Shown in pieces: positions 1-7,219 of a DNA stretch of 64,000 nucleotides; position 1 is the stretch's first letter, and every line of letters begins with the position of its first letter. Below the pieces are notes generated by a model. It saw nothing but the letters and a program-made list of their open reading frames with translations. It was not told the origin of the DNA and made no database searches. Origin of the DNA: Epilithonimonas vandammei (GTDB lineage: Bacteria > Bacteroidota > Bacteroidia > Flavobacteriales > Weeksellaceae); assembly GCF_003860525.1 (NCBI RefSeq), contig NZ_CP034161.1:620001-684000 (forward strand). Direction: 5' to 3'. The translations under genes were made by a program, and so were the position numbers.

Positions 1-1
1 C

Positions 2-238
2 CGGAGCATTGAGCGAAACCATCATTTGGAAGATTACAAAGAAAAAATCCGGGAACTATTAAACAGCCAAGAAGGCATTAAAAAAAGAAAACAACGGTCA
101 ATTGAAGTAGAACCTGTGTTTGCACACCTGAAACATTGCAACAATTTTAAGCGATTCACACTTAGAGGTCTGAAAAAAGTAGAATTGGAGTTCGGATTGC
201 ACGCATTAGCACACAATTTAAGAAAGAAAGTTGCCTAA
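2..238 (+). CDS. Transposase, C-terminal fragment (IS1182-like)
   Basis: The reading frame is open from the first bases of the window, so only the last 79 residues of a longer protein are present. The visible part, with EPVFAHLKH followed by FKRFTLRGLKKVELEFGLHA and LAHNLRK, is the typical end of a DDE transposase of the IS1182 group, in which the Glu of EPVF is the last catalytic acid. It differs from the transposase at 5644-6984, so it belongs to another element. Whether the rest is intact cannot be told. The TTG at 26 is an internal codon and not a believable start. Confidence 0.75.
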   Translation, partial: RSIERNHHLEDYKEKIRELLNSQEGIKKRKQRSIEVEPVFAHLKHCNNFKRFTLRGLKKVELEFGLHALAHNLRKKVA

Positions 239-257
239 AGAAGACAACTTTTTCTTT
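227..257 (+). terminator. Hairpin plus T-run after the transposase tail
   Basis: AAAGTTG (227-233) and CAACTTT (245-251) form a 7-bp stem whose loop contains the transposase stop codon, followed by a T-rich run. This is a plausible intrinsic terminator for the transposase, or the end structure of its element. Confidence 0.5.
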
Positions 258-306
258 TTCCAAAACATTGAAGATTGGAACTGCAATAAAAAATCCGCCT
301 CAATTT

Positions 307-963
307 TTATTGTGAGACAGATTCTTCGTTTAGCCATCCCAGTTCGGCAAAATGCTTTTTAAACTTCTGAATCTTTGGTCCTACAACAGCGCTACAATAG
401 GGCTGAGTTGGATTAGCATTGTAATAACCCTGATGGTAGGTTTCTGCTGCCCAGAATTTTTTAAAAGGTACAATTTCCGTCACATATTTCCCGTTCCATT
501 CCTGCTTGGCTTCAGATGCCTCCATAGATTCTTCAGCTTCTAGCTTTTGGTTTTCAGAATGGTAAAAAATGGCTGAGCGGTATTGTGTTCCTATATCTTC
601 GCCTTGTCTGTTAAGCGTGGTTGGGTTATGAAGAAACCAAAACACTTCCAGCAATTGCTTAAAAGAAATAATTTTTGGGTCGAATGCGATTTGGACCACT
701 TCTGCATGTCCTGTTGTTCCTGTACAAACTTCTTCATAAGTAGGATTGTCTTTGTGACCGCCGGAATATCCAGAGACTACAGAATCTACACCTTTCAGCA
801 TATGAAAACAACTTTCCACACACCAGAAACATCCGCCTGCCAAAGTGGTATATTCTAAATTGTTCTTATCCATTTTTTGATTTGTTAAGGGTTTTGATTG
901 TTTTTCCTGTCCGTTACAATTGATAAGGAAAAAGCATAGTATAATAAATAAATAACGTGTCAT
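307..963 (-). CDS. msrA: Peptide methionine sulfoxide reductase MsrA, lipoprotein form
   Basis: Reduces methionine-S-sulfoxide in oxidised proteins. The GGCFWCVE motif with the catalytic Cys is followed by the usual GYSGG, Y-E-VC-G-TGHAE and the F-HNPTT-N-QG-D-GTQYRS block; the C-terminal YHQGYY segment is also present, so the 218-residue protein is complete. The ATG at 963 is preferred over an upstream ATG at 1002 because it gives a clean lipoprotein signal (MTRYLFIILCFFLINC), which puts the enzyme at the cell envelope, where it would repair exported proteins. It is a stand-alone gene; no MsrB domain or msrB neighbour is present. Confidence 0.93.
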   Translation of the reverse strand: MTRYLFIILCFFLINCNGQEKQSKPLTNQKMDKNNLEYTTLAGGCFWCVESCFHMLKGVDSVVSGYSGGHKDNPTYEEVCTGTTGHAEVVQIAFDPKIISFKQLLEVFWFLHNPTTLNRQGEDIGTQYRSAIFYHSENQKLEAEESMEASEAKQEWNGKYVTEIVPFKKFWAAETYHQGYYNANPTQPYCSAVVGPKIQKFKKHFAELGWLNEESVSQ

Positions 964-972
964 GTTAAGAAA

Positions 973-1045
973 AAAAATCCTTTGACTTTTCGAAATACCC
1001 AAAGCAAAATTTATTCCTATAGTCAGAAAAAATCAAAGGATTTTT
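973..1045. repeat. 13-bp inverted repeat flanking the msrA start region
   Basis: AAAAATCCTTTGA (973-985) and TCAAAGGATTTTT (1033-1045) are exact reverse complements separated by 47 bases. The left arm lies just upstream of the chosen msrA start; the right arm is part of the small hairpin after the ROK gene. Confidence 0.6.
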
Positions 1046-1046
1046 A
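1027..1046 (-). terminator. Probable terminator of the ROK kinase gene
   Basis: Read on the minus strand, AAAATC, a CTTT loop and GATTTT form a short stem followed by a T-run, directly after the ROK gene stop. The stem is short and AT-rich, so support is moderate. Confidence 0.45.
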
Positions 1047-1053
1047 ATATCAA

Positions 1054-2028
1054 TTATTTATTATTTTCCCATACCAGCGCACTAGCGCCAAGGATGGCCG
1101 CATCTGCCTCGTCCAGTTCGCTGAAAACAAGTTTTACTTTGCCTCGGAAAATCGGGAGCAGATTTCTTTCCATATGTAATTTTGTAGGTTTCAGAAGATA
1201 ATCGCCGGCTTTGATAACACCGCCGAATAGTAAAATGGCTTCAGGTGAAGAAAACATCACAAAGTTTGCAAGCGCCTCGCCCAGTTTCTGACCAGTGTAT
1301 CGGAACACTTCAATGGCGGTCGGATCACCCTTTTGCGCACATTCGTAAACTGTTTTTGAGTTGATTTCTTCTTCTCGGTATTGATTCAGCATAGAATCAG
1401 GAAACTCTGCCCGGAACTTTTTTGCAGTAATAGAAATTCCGGTTGCCGATGCATAAGCTTCTAGACTGCCTTCGGAACCGGTGCTCCAATGTTTTCTTCC
1501 GCCTGGCTTCACGATGGTGTGGCCTAGTTCTCCAGCAAAACCGTCGTGTCCATAGATGAGACTTCCACCAGCAATAATGCCACTGCCGACACCTGTTCCT
1601 AGTGTAATCATTATAAAATCCTTCATTCCTCTCGCTGCTCCAAACATCATCTCGCCCAATGCAGCAGCATTTGCATCATTGGTCATTCTGCAAGAAAAGC
1701 CGAATTTTTTTGTCATCAGTTCTGCAAAGGGAACTACACCTTTCCACCTCAGGTTAGGTGCCTGTTCTATAGTTCCTCTGTAATAATTGGCATTGGGTGC
1801 ACCTACGCCAATGCCGTCTAAGTTTTTATTAGGAGAATACTTTTCTATTAGCGGATTGATATTTTGGTATAAAGCGTCGATAAAATCTTCAACTTTTTCA
1901 TACTCATCAGTTTTAATGCTTCCTTTTGCAAGAATCTCACCTCTGTGATTTACCAATCCGAATTTCGTATTTGTCCCACCGATATCAATTCCTAAAGCTA
2001 CTTGCTTTGACAGATCTATTAATGACAT
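1054..2028 (-). CDS. ROK-family sugar kinase (glucokinase-like)
   Basis: A 324-residue cytosolic ROK protein, probably phosphorylating glucose or a related hexose with ATP. It has the N-terminal phosphate loop GIDIGGTNTKFGLV (about residues 13-26), the catalytic NDANAAALGE segment and the GTGVGSGII loop. The family zinc motif, normally CxCGxxGCxE after the GH pair, reads HWSTGSEGSLE here, so all three cysteines are absent while the frame and the flanking LEAYAS block are kept. Zinc is structural in many ROK members, so this is either a zinc-independent lineage or a changed site. ROK repressors carry an N-terminal DNA-binding domain; none is present, which supports a kinase role. Substrate is not certain. 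Confidence 0.85.
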   Translation of the reverse strand: MSLIDLSKQVALGIDIGGTNTKFGLVNHRGEILAKGSIKTDEYEKVEDFIDALYQNINPLIEKYSPNKNLDGIGVGAPNANYYRGTIEQAPNLRWKGVVPFAELMTKKFGFSCRMTNDANAAALGEMMFGAARGMKDFIMITLGTGVGSGIIAGGSLIYGHDGFAGELGHTIVKPGGRKHWSTGSEGSLEAYASATGISITAKKFRAEFPDSMLNQYREEEINSKTVYECAQKGDPTAIEVFRYTGQKLGEALANFVMFSSPEAILLFGGVIKAGDYLLKPTKLHMERNLLPIFRGKVKLVFSELDEADAAILGASALVWENNK

Positions 2029-2058
2029 TTTGAATTTATAATTTCTAAGTATAAAAGT

Positions 2059-2088
2059 AAAAAAAAATCCGAGAATGTTCCCCGGATT
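2059..2088 (-). terminator. Intrinsic terminator after the PepSY gene
   Basis: AATCCG (2066-2071) and CGGATT (2083-2088) form the stem, with a further GAA/TTC pair inside; on the minus strand this is followed by nine T. It ends the receptor-PepSY transcript. Confidence 0.75.
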
Positions 2089-2095
2089 AATTAAT

Positions 2096-3316
2096 CTATT
2101 TTAAATTTTTATGAAAATTATTATTCTTTTTTCGTCTTCCGTACCAGATCAAAAATCCGGTAACTGGCATTGATGCAATAATCACACTAACAATAAACGC
2201 TATGATCTTTGTAGGCAGTCCTAAAATCGCCCCAACGTGGATGTCATAATTGGCTGCAACTGTTTTTTCGCCAAAATTTTTGTCTTCAGGATCGTGTCTG
2301 TGCAACAATTCTCCGGAATTCTCATCAAAAATAAGGCTGCTGCTTTTATGATAAGAATAGGAGAGGTGCTTTACATAGACTTCAAAGTTCGGATGCTCGT
2401 GATCATCAAGATGCGGATGTCCCAAGTCCATACTAAAGCCATATGCGTGGGGATAAAGCTCTTTTACTTTGTCCGAAATTTTATCAAGTGTTCCTTCATT
2501 TCTCATCTCAATAGGTGCCTTGGTAGTAATTTTTGAAAAATCTGGATAAGCCGTTTCTCCACCGGAAAAAATATAATAGATTGATGCCTGCACCACAAAA
2601 AATGCATAAAACAGGCCGGTGATAGTAAGGATCAAGGCAAAGATTGAAGAATAAAATCCCAGGATATTATGTAGGTCGTAGTTTTTACGCTTCCATTGTG
2701 TGGTATCTTTCCATTGAAATCTGAAGCGCTGTTTTCTAGCGGATTTATTTTTCGGCCACCAAAGAACGATGCCAGTAAGCAGCATTATTAGGAAAATGAT
2801 AACAGGGATTCCTACCACGTAAGTTCCCCAATCCTGCTTCAGAAGGAAACTCCAGTGGATGGATTTTACAATGGCAAAGAATCCGTTTTTCTCATCATAA
2901 GTTTGCAGGACTTTTCCGGTGTAAGGATTGACGTAAGCCAATTTGTAAATCGGAAATTCGTCAAAATAATTCCATTGGTCCGGCTGATGCTCATACCAGT
3001 AAAACTGATAAGACATTTTACTATCAATCGGAATATTGACCCAGTGAATGGGATATTTTTCCTTGGTCTGCTCGTTAACCAATTTTTCTATCTGGCGGAT
3101 GGGAAGGATTTGTTTCTGGTCAATGTTTTTCTCATTGTGATAGATGTACTCTTTTCTTGTATAGTTCTCCACCTCATCCTTAAATACGTAAAGCGCACCG
3201 GTAATGGAAATAATGAATATCAGCAAACCAATGGACAAGCCAAACCACAGATGTAGTTTGGTCGACCATTTTTTGAAAAATCCTGGTTTCTTTTTATGAT
3301 GGTGTTTTTTGATCAT
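2096..3316 (-). CDS. PepSY-associated TM protein (PiuB-like)
   Basis: A 406-residue inner-membrane protein with a basic N-terminus (KKHHHKKKPG), a first membrane segment at about 20-42 (LWFGLSIGLLIFIISITGALYV), a long periplasmic part, two central membrane segments (around 167-187 and 217-245) and one near the C-terminus (about 367-392). This is the layout of the PepSY_TM family, which in Bacteroidota commonly accompanies siderophore receptors and is thought to help reduce or import iron complexes. The gene starts 10 bases after the stop of the TonB-dependent receptor, so the two are almost certainly co-transcribed. A function in iron acquisition is inferred from family and context. Confidence 0.88.
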   Translation of the reverse strand: MIKKHHHKKKPGFFKKWSTKLHLWFGLSIGLLIFIISITGALYVFKDEVENYTRKEYIYHNEKNIDQKQILPIRQIEKLVNEQTKEKYPIHWVNIPIDSKMSYQFYWYEHQPDQWNYFDEFPIYKLAYVNPYTGKVLQTYDEKNGFFAIVKSIHWSFLLKQDWGTYVVGIPVIIFLIMLLTGIVLWWPKNKSARKQRFRFQWKDTTQWKRKNYDLHNILGFYSSIFALILTITGLFYAFFVVQASIYYIFSGGETAYPDFSKITTKAPIEMRNEGTLDKISDKVKELYPHAYGFSMDLGHPHLDDHEHPNFEVYVKHLSYSYHKSSSLIFDENSGELLHRHDPEDKNFGEKTVAANYDIHVGAILGLPTKIIAFIVSVIIASMPVTGFLIWYGRRKKNNNFHKNLK

Positions 3317-3326
3317 TTATCGGTCT

Positions 3327-5543
3327 TTAGAATTTGTAGCCTACAGATAGTCTGAAATTTCGTGGAGCTTCGGCCTGATAGTAATAATATGCACCGTAAG
3401 CAGCACCAGAGTACAGATACCTATTAAAGACATTGAAAACATTAAGGCCAACTCTGAATGAAGTATTTTCCCAAGATAATCCGGCATCGAATTTAACATA
3501 ATCACCCATATTTTTTTGAGTGCCGTTGTTCGCCCAAGACCAAGTGCTTCTGTCTGCTAAATAAGTTCCTCCGAAAGATAGTCCAAAACCTTCTAACACT
3601 CCATTGATAAAGGTATAATTTAACCATCCGTTAGCAGTATGTTTAGCGTATCCTGGAACTTTCATACCTACAGGGTTACTGATGGGTTCGTTGGATTCTG
3701 TCACTTTATTTTCTGTAAAGGCATAATTAAAAATAGCGTTGAAGCCTCTGGTAATCTCACCTTTCAGATCGAATTCTATACCTTGTACTCTTGTTTTACC
3801 GAGCAGAATGGAGAATTGTTCGCCTGCTGAATTGTTAGGATCGGAAACAGTCGCATTGTTTTTTATAATATTGTATGCAGCTAGTGTTGTATTCCATTTT
3901 CCTCCAAACCAATCTTTTTTTACTCCAAGCTCAAAATTGTTTCCCGTTATCGGTTTAGCCAGATCACCATTTCTAAAGATAGCGGCTTGTGGTACAAATG
4001 CCTGATCGAACAAGCCGTATACAGCTAGGTTTTGATCTATTGAGTAACTAATGCCCACACGTGGTGTTATTTTATCTGCCTCAGATTTTGTTCCGTAATT
4101 ATTTTCTGTTACGCTGGTGTAGCGAGCGGCTAGTGTAAGTCTGAGTTTATCGTCAAAAAAACCCAACTCATCCTGAATGTAAAATCCTGTATAGTTTTGA
4201 TCGATCTTGCTTGATCTTGCAGAAAGAGGTTTTGTTCCGTCAAAGGCTACGAAGGCAGTACTATTGTTTGGACCGTAATAGGCAATATTTCCATTACTGT
4301 CATAGTTTTGAGTATTCAGATTATACCAATAGCTGTAATCTGGAATGGTATTTCCTGCATCAGTAGCTGTAGGTTCTCTATAATCCCCATTCGCATTGAA
4401 TTTATCCAGGTTGTATCCTTGGCTCCAGTCCGCAAGGTATTTTTTGCTTCCAAGATCCAATCCGGCTAGTATTTTATGATTCACATTACCGGTTTTTATG
4501 AGACCGTTCAGGAATGCGTGTCCGAATTTCATAGTATTGTCTGCCTCCCAATAACCTAACCGGCGTATCATATAGTTTCCGACAAACATACTTGGCCATA
4601 TATTACTTCCCATTGTATATTCATTGACATAGGTAAGCTGTGTTGTCAGTTTCCAGTTGTCATTGAATTGGTGTTGCAGGTTTACATTGACGGTATTATT
4701 ATTAACATTAGTCGGAGCAATTCCGGGGTCTGTGTGTGTATAACTCTGTGGTCTCGTAGCATAACCGTCATAGCTGAATACATAAGCCGAGCCTACTTCA
4801 GACATTTTCGCTTTTTGATAGATATATTCTGCGGTCAACGTGGTTTTGTCGGAAAGCATTACTTTAAGAGAGGGATTGATAATATATCTGTTATTAAACT
4901 CATAGTCTCTGAAGCTGTTTTTGTTTTGAGCCATAAGATTTAATCTAAAAGCAACTTTATCCGTAAGTTTTGTGTCAATATCTGTCTCGCCACGATACAT
5001 GTTGTAGCTTCCTAAAGTTACTCTTGCTGTTCCATTCAGCGTTTTTCCTGTCGGTTTTTTGGTAACGATATTGTAAATTCCGCTTGGTTCGCCGTTTGAC
5101 ATCAGAAATCCAGACGGACCTTTTATAAATTCTATATGATCTACAAAAGACATATCTTCGCTTAGGGGACCCCAGTTGGAAGTTACATTTACGCCATTAA
5201 GGAATGCAGCAGCCCTTGAACCTCTCATATTAACCCTTGTATACATATCTCCCCAATGTTCCAGCCTCTGTGCTCCTGCCACATTTCTTAAGACACCATC
5301 GCTTAAGGTTGTAACCTGCTGATCCTCCAAGGCTCTGTTTGTAATAATAGAAACATTTTGCGGGATTTTGATCAATTCCTCATCTAATCTCAAGGAAGAT
5401 GAACCTTCCTTCTCCACATATTTTTTGTAATATTTCCCATTTACAACAACTTCTTCAATATTATTGGATTTGATGGAGTCTTTTTCCTGCGCAAAGAGTA
5501 TTGCTGATGATAATACCAAAACACTCAGAATAATTCGCTTCAT
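3327..5543 (-). CDS. TonB-dependent siderophore receptor
   Basis: A 738-residue outer-membrane receptor. After a signal peptide ending in FAQ come a plug domain (about residues 45-165) with PQNVSIIT, DGVLRNVAGAQ and MRGSRAAAFLNGVN, then KGPSGFLMSNGEPSGIYNIVTKKP, the hallmark of ferric-siderophore receptors, and a 22-strand type barrel ending in FRLSVGYKF with terminal Phe. The ATG at 5543 is chosen because an upstream TTG at 5561 lies inside a -7 promoter-like box and would put charged residues before the signal peptide. No N-terminal signalling domain is present. It heads an operon with the PepSY protein. The ligand is probably a hydroxamate- or catecholate-type iron chelate, which cannot be resolved from sequence alone. 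Confidence 0.92.
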   Translation of the reverse strand: MKRIILSVLVLSSAILFAQEKDSIKSNNIEEVVVNGKYYKKYVEKEGSSSLRLDEELIKIPQNVSIITNRALEDQQVTTLSDGVLRNVAGAQRLEHWGDMYTRVNMRGSRAAAFLNGVNVTSNWGPLSEDMSFVDHIEFIKGPSGFLMSNGEPSGIYNIVTKKPTGKTLNGTARVTLGSYNMYRGETDIDTKLTDKVAFRLNLMAQNKNSFRDYEFNNRYIINPSLKVMLSDKTTLTAEYIYQKAKMSEVGSAYVFSYDGYATRPQSYTHTDPGIAPTNVNNNTVNVNLQHQFNDNWKLTTQLTYVNEYTMGSNIWPSMFVGNYMIRRLGYWEADNTMKFGHAFLNGLIKTGNVNHKILAGLDLGSKKYLADWSQGYNLDKFNANGDYREPTATDAGNTIPDYSYWYNLNTQNYDSNGNIAYYGPNNSTAFVAFDGTKPLSARSSKIDQNYTGFYIQDELGFFDDKLRLTLAARYTSVTENNYGTKSEADKITPRVGISYSIDQNLAVYGLFDQAFVPQAAIFRNGDLAKPITGNNFELGVKKDWFGGKWNTTLAAYNIIKNNATVSDPNNSAGEQFSILLGKTRVQGIEFDLKGEITRGFNAIFNYAFTENKVTESNEPISNPVGMKVPGYAKHTANGWLNYTFINGVLEGFGLSFGGTYLADRSTWSWANNGTQKNMGDYVKFDAGLSWENTSFRVGLNVFNVFNRYLYSGAAYGAYYYYQAEAPRNFRLSVGYKF

Positions 5544-5558
5544 ATATTTAATTTTATG

Positions 5559-5566
5559 CAAATATA
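5559..5566 (-). promoter_or_regulatory. Promoter -7 box of the siderophore receptor
   Basis: On the minus strand this reads TATATTTG, a full match to the Bacteroidota -7 consensus TAnnTTTG, and would give a leader of roughly ten bases before the ATG at 5543. No good -33 TTG is seen at the usual distance. Confidence 0.55.
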
Positions 5567-5568
5567 TT

Positions 5569-5634
5569 ATTTTTAATTATTCTAAATTAACTCAAAATCT
5601 GATTTTTGTCATTTTATCAAGAATCATTCTAAAT
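5569..5634. promoter_or_regulatory. Two 19-bp imperfect palindromes, candidate Fur-type operators
   Basis: ATTTTTAATTATTCTAAAT (5569-5587) and ATCAAGAATCATTCTAAAT (5616-5634) are both 9-1-9 imperfect palindromes sharing the half-site ATTCTAAAT. Their size and place just upstream of a siderophore receptor promoter suggest iron-dependent repression by Fur, but the half-site also turns up by chance in this AT-rich window (for example in msrA and near 10698), so the assignment is tentative. Confidence 0.35.
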
Positions 5635-7103
5635 AGTCATTCCTTAAAAAGCTAATTTTTCATTTTGAAAATTATACTTGCCTAAGAAGATTTTGAGAAC
5701 AACTTCGAGCCAAAAAAGAATTTGTTGTTTGATTTGGTTCAATCTCATCTTCAAATTGTATCCAATCCCTGCTAATAGGGCGTTATGAATATCTCCAGCC
5801 ACTCCTTTAAGGAAGTTTAATCCTAAGGAGTGGTTTCTTTTTAAATGTGAAATACAGGGTTCTATTGCTGCTCTTGCACGGAATCTTAATCTTGCAACTT
5901 GCTGCCCATATCTTGTTTTTTCTTTTTTTGTGGGAAGCAGAATTAAGGTGCCTTCTACTTCTTTGATTCCTCTAAATCCTCGGTCTGTAGCTGCTTTCTT
6001 AGGTCTTGTTCCTCCGACTGATTTTCTTACCCGTTCACTTTGTGACAATGATTCTTCAAGAGTTTTACTATCGTGAGGGTTACCGGAAAATCTTTTTACT
6101 GAGCTGATGATGCCTGTTTTCCTACCTCTTACTACCGCAACTTTGGTCCCAAACTCATAATTCTTTCCCGATTTTCCTTTCGCAATACAGGCAACCTGTG
6201 ATTCATGCAAGCTGTAAATCTTGTCCTTGGTAGTTTTCTCCTGAGTAAGAGCTTTGAGGTAAATTGCAAATATTTCCCGATAATCTTTCAAAACGCTTTC
6301 CGGAAGCTTTCTTTCCAATTCCCGAAGCAATCTTTTGCCGATTGTTCTGAGTTTTTTCCTTGCCATTCTAGCATTCTTCTGTCTTTTGGGATGGTGTCCA
6401 AAATAAGCAGACCGTAACAATTGTTTGCTTACTCTTTTGTAGCTTTGCCTTTGTACAACAGCTTCTTTTTCGGCTATTTTTACACAATTATCTATTACTT
6501 TTTTTGCCAGCTTGGCATCCGTAGGAAAAGTGATATTCTTCTCCTGAACGGTAGTATCAATCTGAACTTCATCTTCTGTTTTGGCTTTTGGATGAAGAGA
6601 AACGCTTTGTCCCAAAAGAAATTCCAAACCCCTCTCCCCAATTCTCTTTCTGAAGTGTACAAAATTGCTCGGATCAAAGGGCTGTTCTGTTTGGAAAAAA
6701 TCCTCACCTGTAAAATATTGCCAATAAGCATTCTCAATCCATCTTTCTACTACACTTTCATCACTTTCTTTAAACATTTCCTTGAGCAAAAGCATTCCTG
6801 CTATTTTGCGAACCGCAATAGAGGGTCTTCCTTCTTTTGAAAATAAACCCTCGAACTCAGCTTCTATTTTATCCCAAGAAATCTCATGCGCTAATTTTAC
6901 AAGTGGATGATCCATATTAATAAGCTCGGTAAGTCTGGTCTTGAATAAATTTTGCTGTAAATCCTGTTTTATTTTTCCTAACATTTTGCCACTTTTTATA
7001 CCCTAAAAATACGATTTTCTGCAATTTTATACAACATTTTTAAGCGAAATTTGATAATAAAATATTGAATATCAAATCGTTGTATTTATTTTAAGGAATG
7101 ACT
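5635..7103 (-). mobile_element. Complete IS5-family insertion sequence
   Basis: A 1469-bp element bounded by perfect 15-bp terminal inverted repeats, AGTCATTCCTTAAAA at 5635-5649 and its reverse complement at 7089-7103. The bases AAAT occur directly outside both ends (5631-5634 and 7104-7107) and are the likely 4-bp target duplication. It carries one intact transposase gene. The exact repeats, intact gene and visible duplication point to a recent insertion between secA and the siderophore receptor. Confidence 0.88.
5644..6984 (-). CDS. IS5-family DDE transposase
   Basis: A full-length 446-residue transposase. The N-terminal helical domain (HPLVKLA, EGRPSIAVRKIAGMLLLK, WIENAYWQYFTGEDFF, about residues 25-95) is the DUF772 region of IS5-type enzymes. 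The catalytic acids are recognisable as Asp in QIDTTVQEKN (near 143), Asp in ATDRGFRG (near 340) and Glu in AAIEPCISHLKR (near 380). The stop codon lies inside the left terminal repeat, as is common for compact insertion sequences. No frameshift or truncation is visible, so the enzyme is presumably active. Confidence 0.92.
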   Translation of the reverse strand: MLGKIKQDLQQNLFKTRLTELINMDHPLVKLAHEISWDKIEAEFEGLFSKEGRPSIAVRKIAGMLLLKEMFKESDESVVERWIENAYWQYFTGEDFFQTEQPFDPSNFVHFRKRIGERGLEFLLGQSVSLHPKAKTEDEVQIDTTVQEKNITFPTDAKLAKKVIDNCVKIAEKEAVVQRQSYKRVSKQLLRSAYFGHHPKRQKNARMARKKLRTIGKRLLRELERKLPESVLKDYREIFAIYLKALTQEKTTKDKIYSLHESQVACIAKGKSGKNYEFGTKVAVVRGRKTGIISSVKRFSGNPHDSKTLEESLSQSERVRKSVGGTRPKKAATDRGFRGIKEVEGTLILLPTKKEKTRYGQQVARLRFRARAAIEPCISHLKRNHSLGLNFLKGVAGDIHNALLAGIGYNLKMRLNQIKQQILFWLEVVLKIFLGKYNFQNEKLAF

Positions 7104-7161
7104 AAATAGCAATTTAAATGGAAGGCATATCAGATTATAAAGTAAACTGGGTTAGTTTTCA

Positions 7162-7193
7162 ATAAAAAATCCTGCTGATTTCTCAACAGGATT
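7162..7193 (-). terminator. Intrinsic terminator of secA
   Basis: AATCCTG (7168-7174) pairs with CAGGATT (7187-7193), with TGA/TCA inside the loop; the minus strand continues into a run of six T. It lies 27 bases past the secA stop. Confidence 0.8.
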
Positions 7194-7219
7194 ATGAATT
7201 ATTATTTTGCTAATAATGG

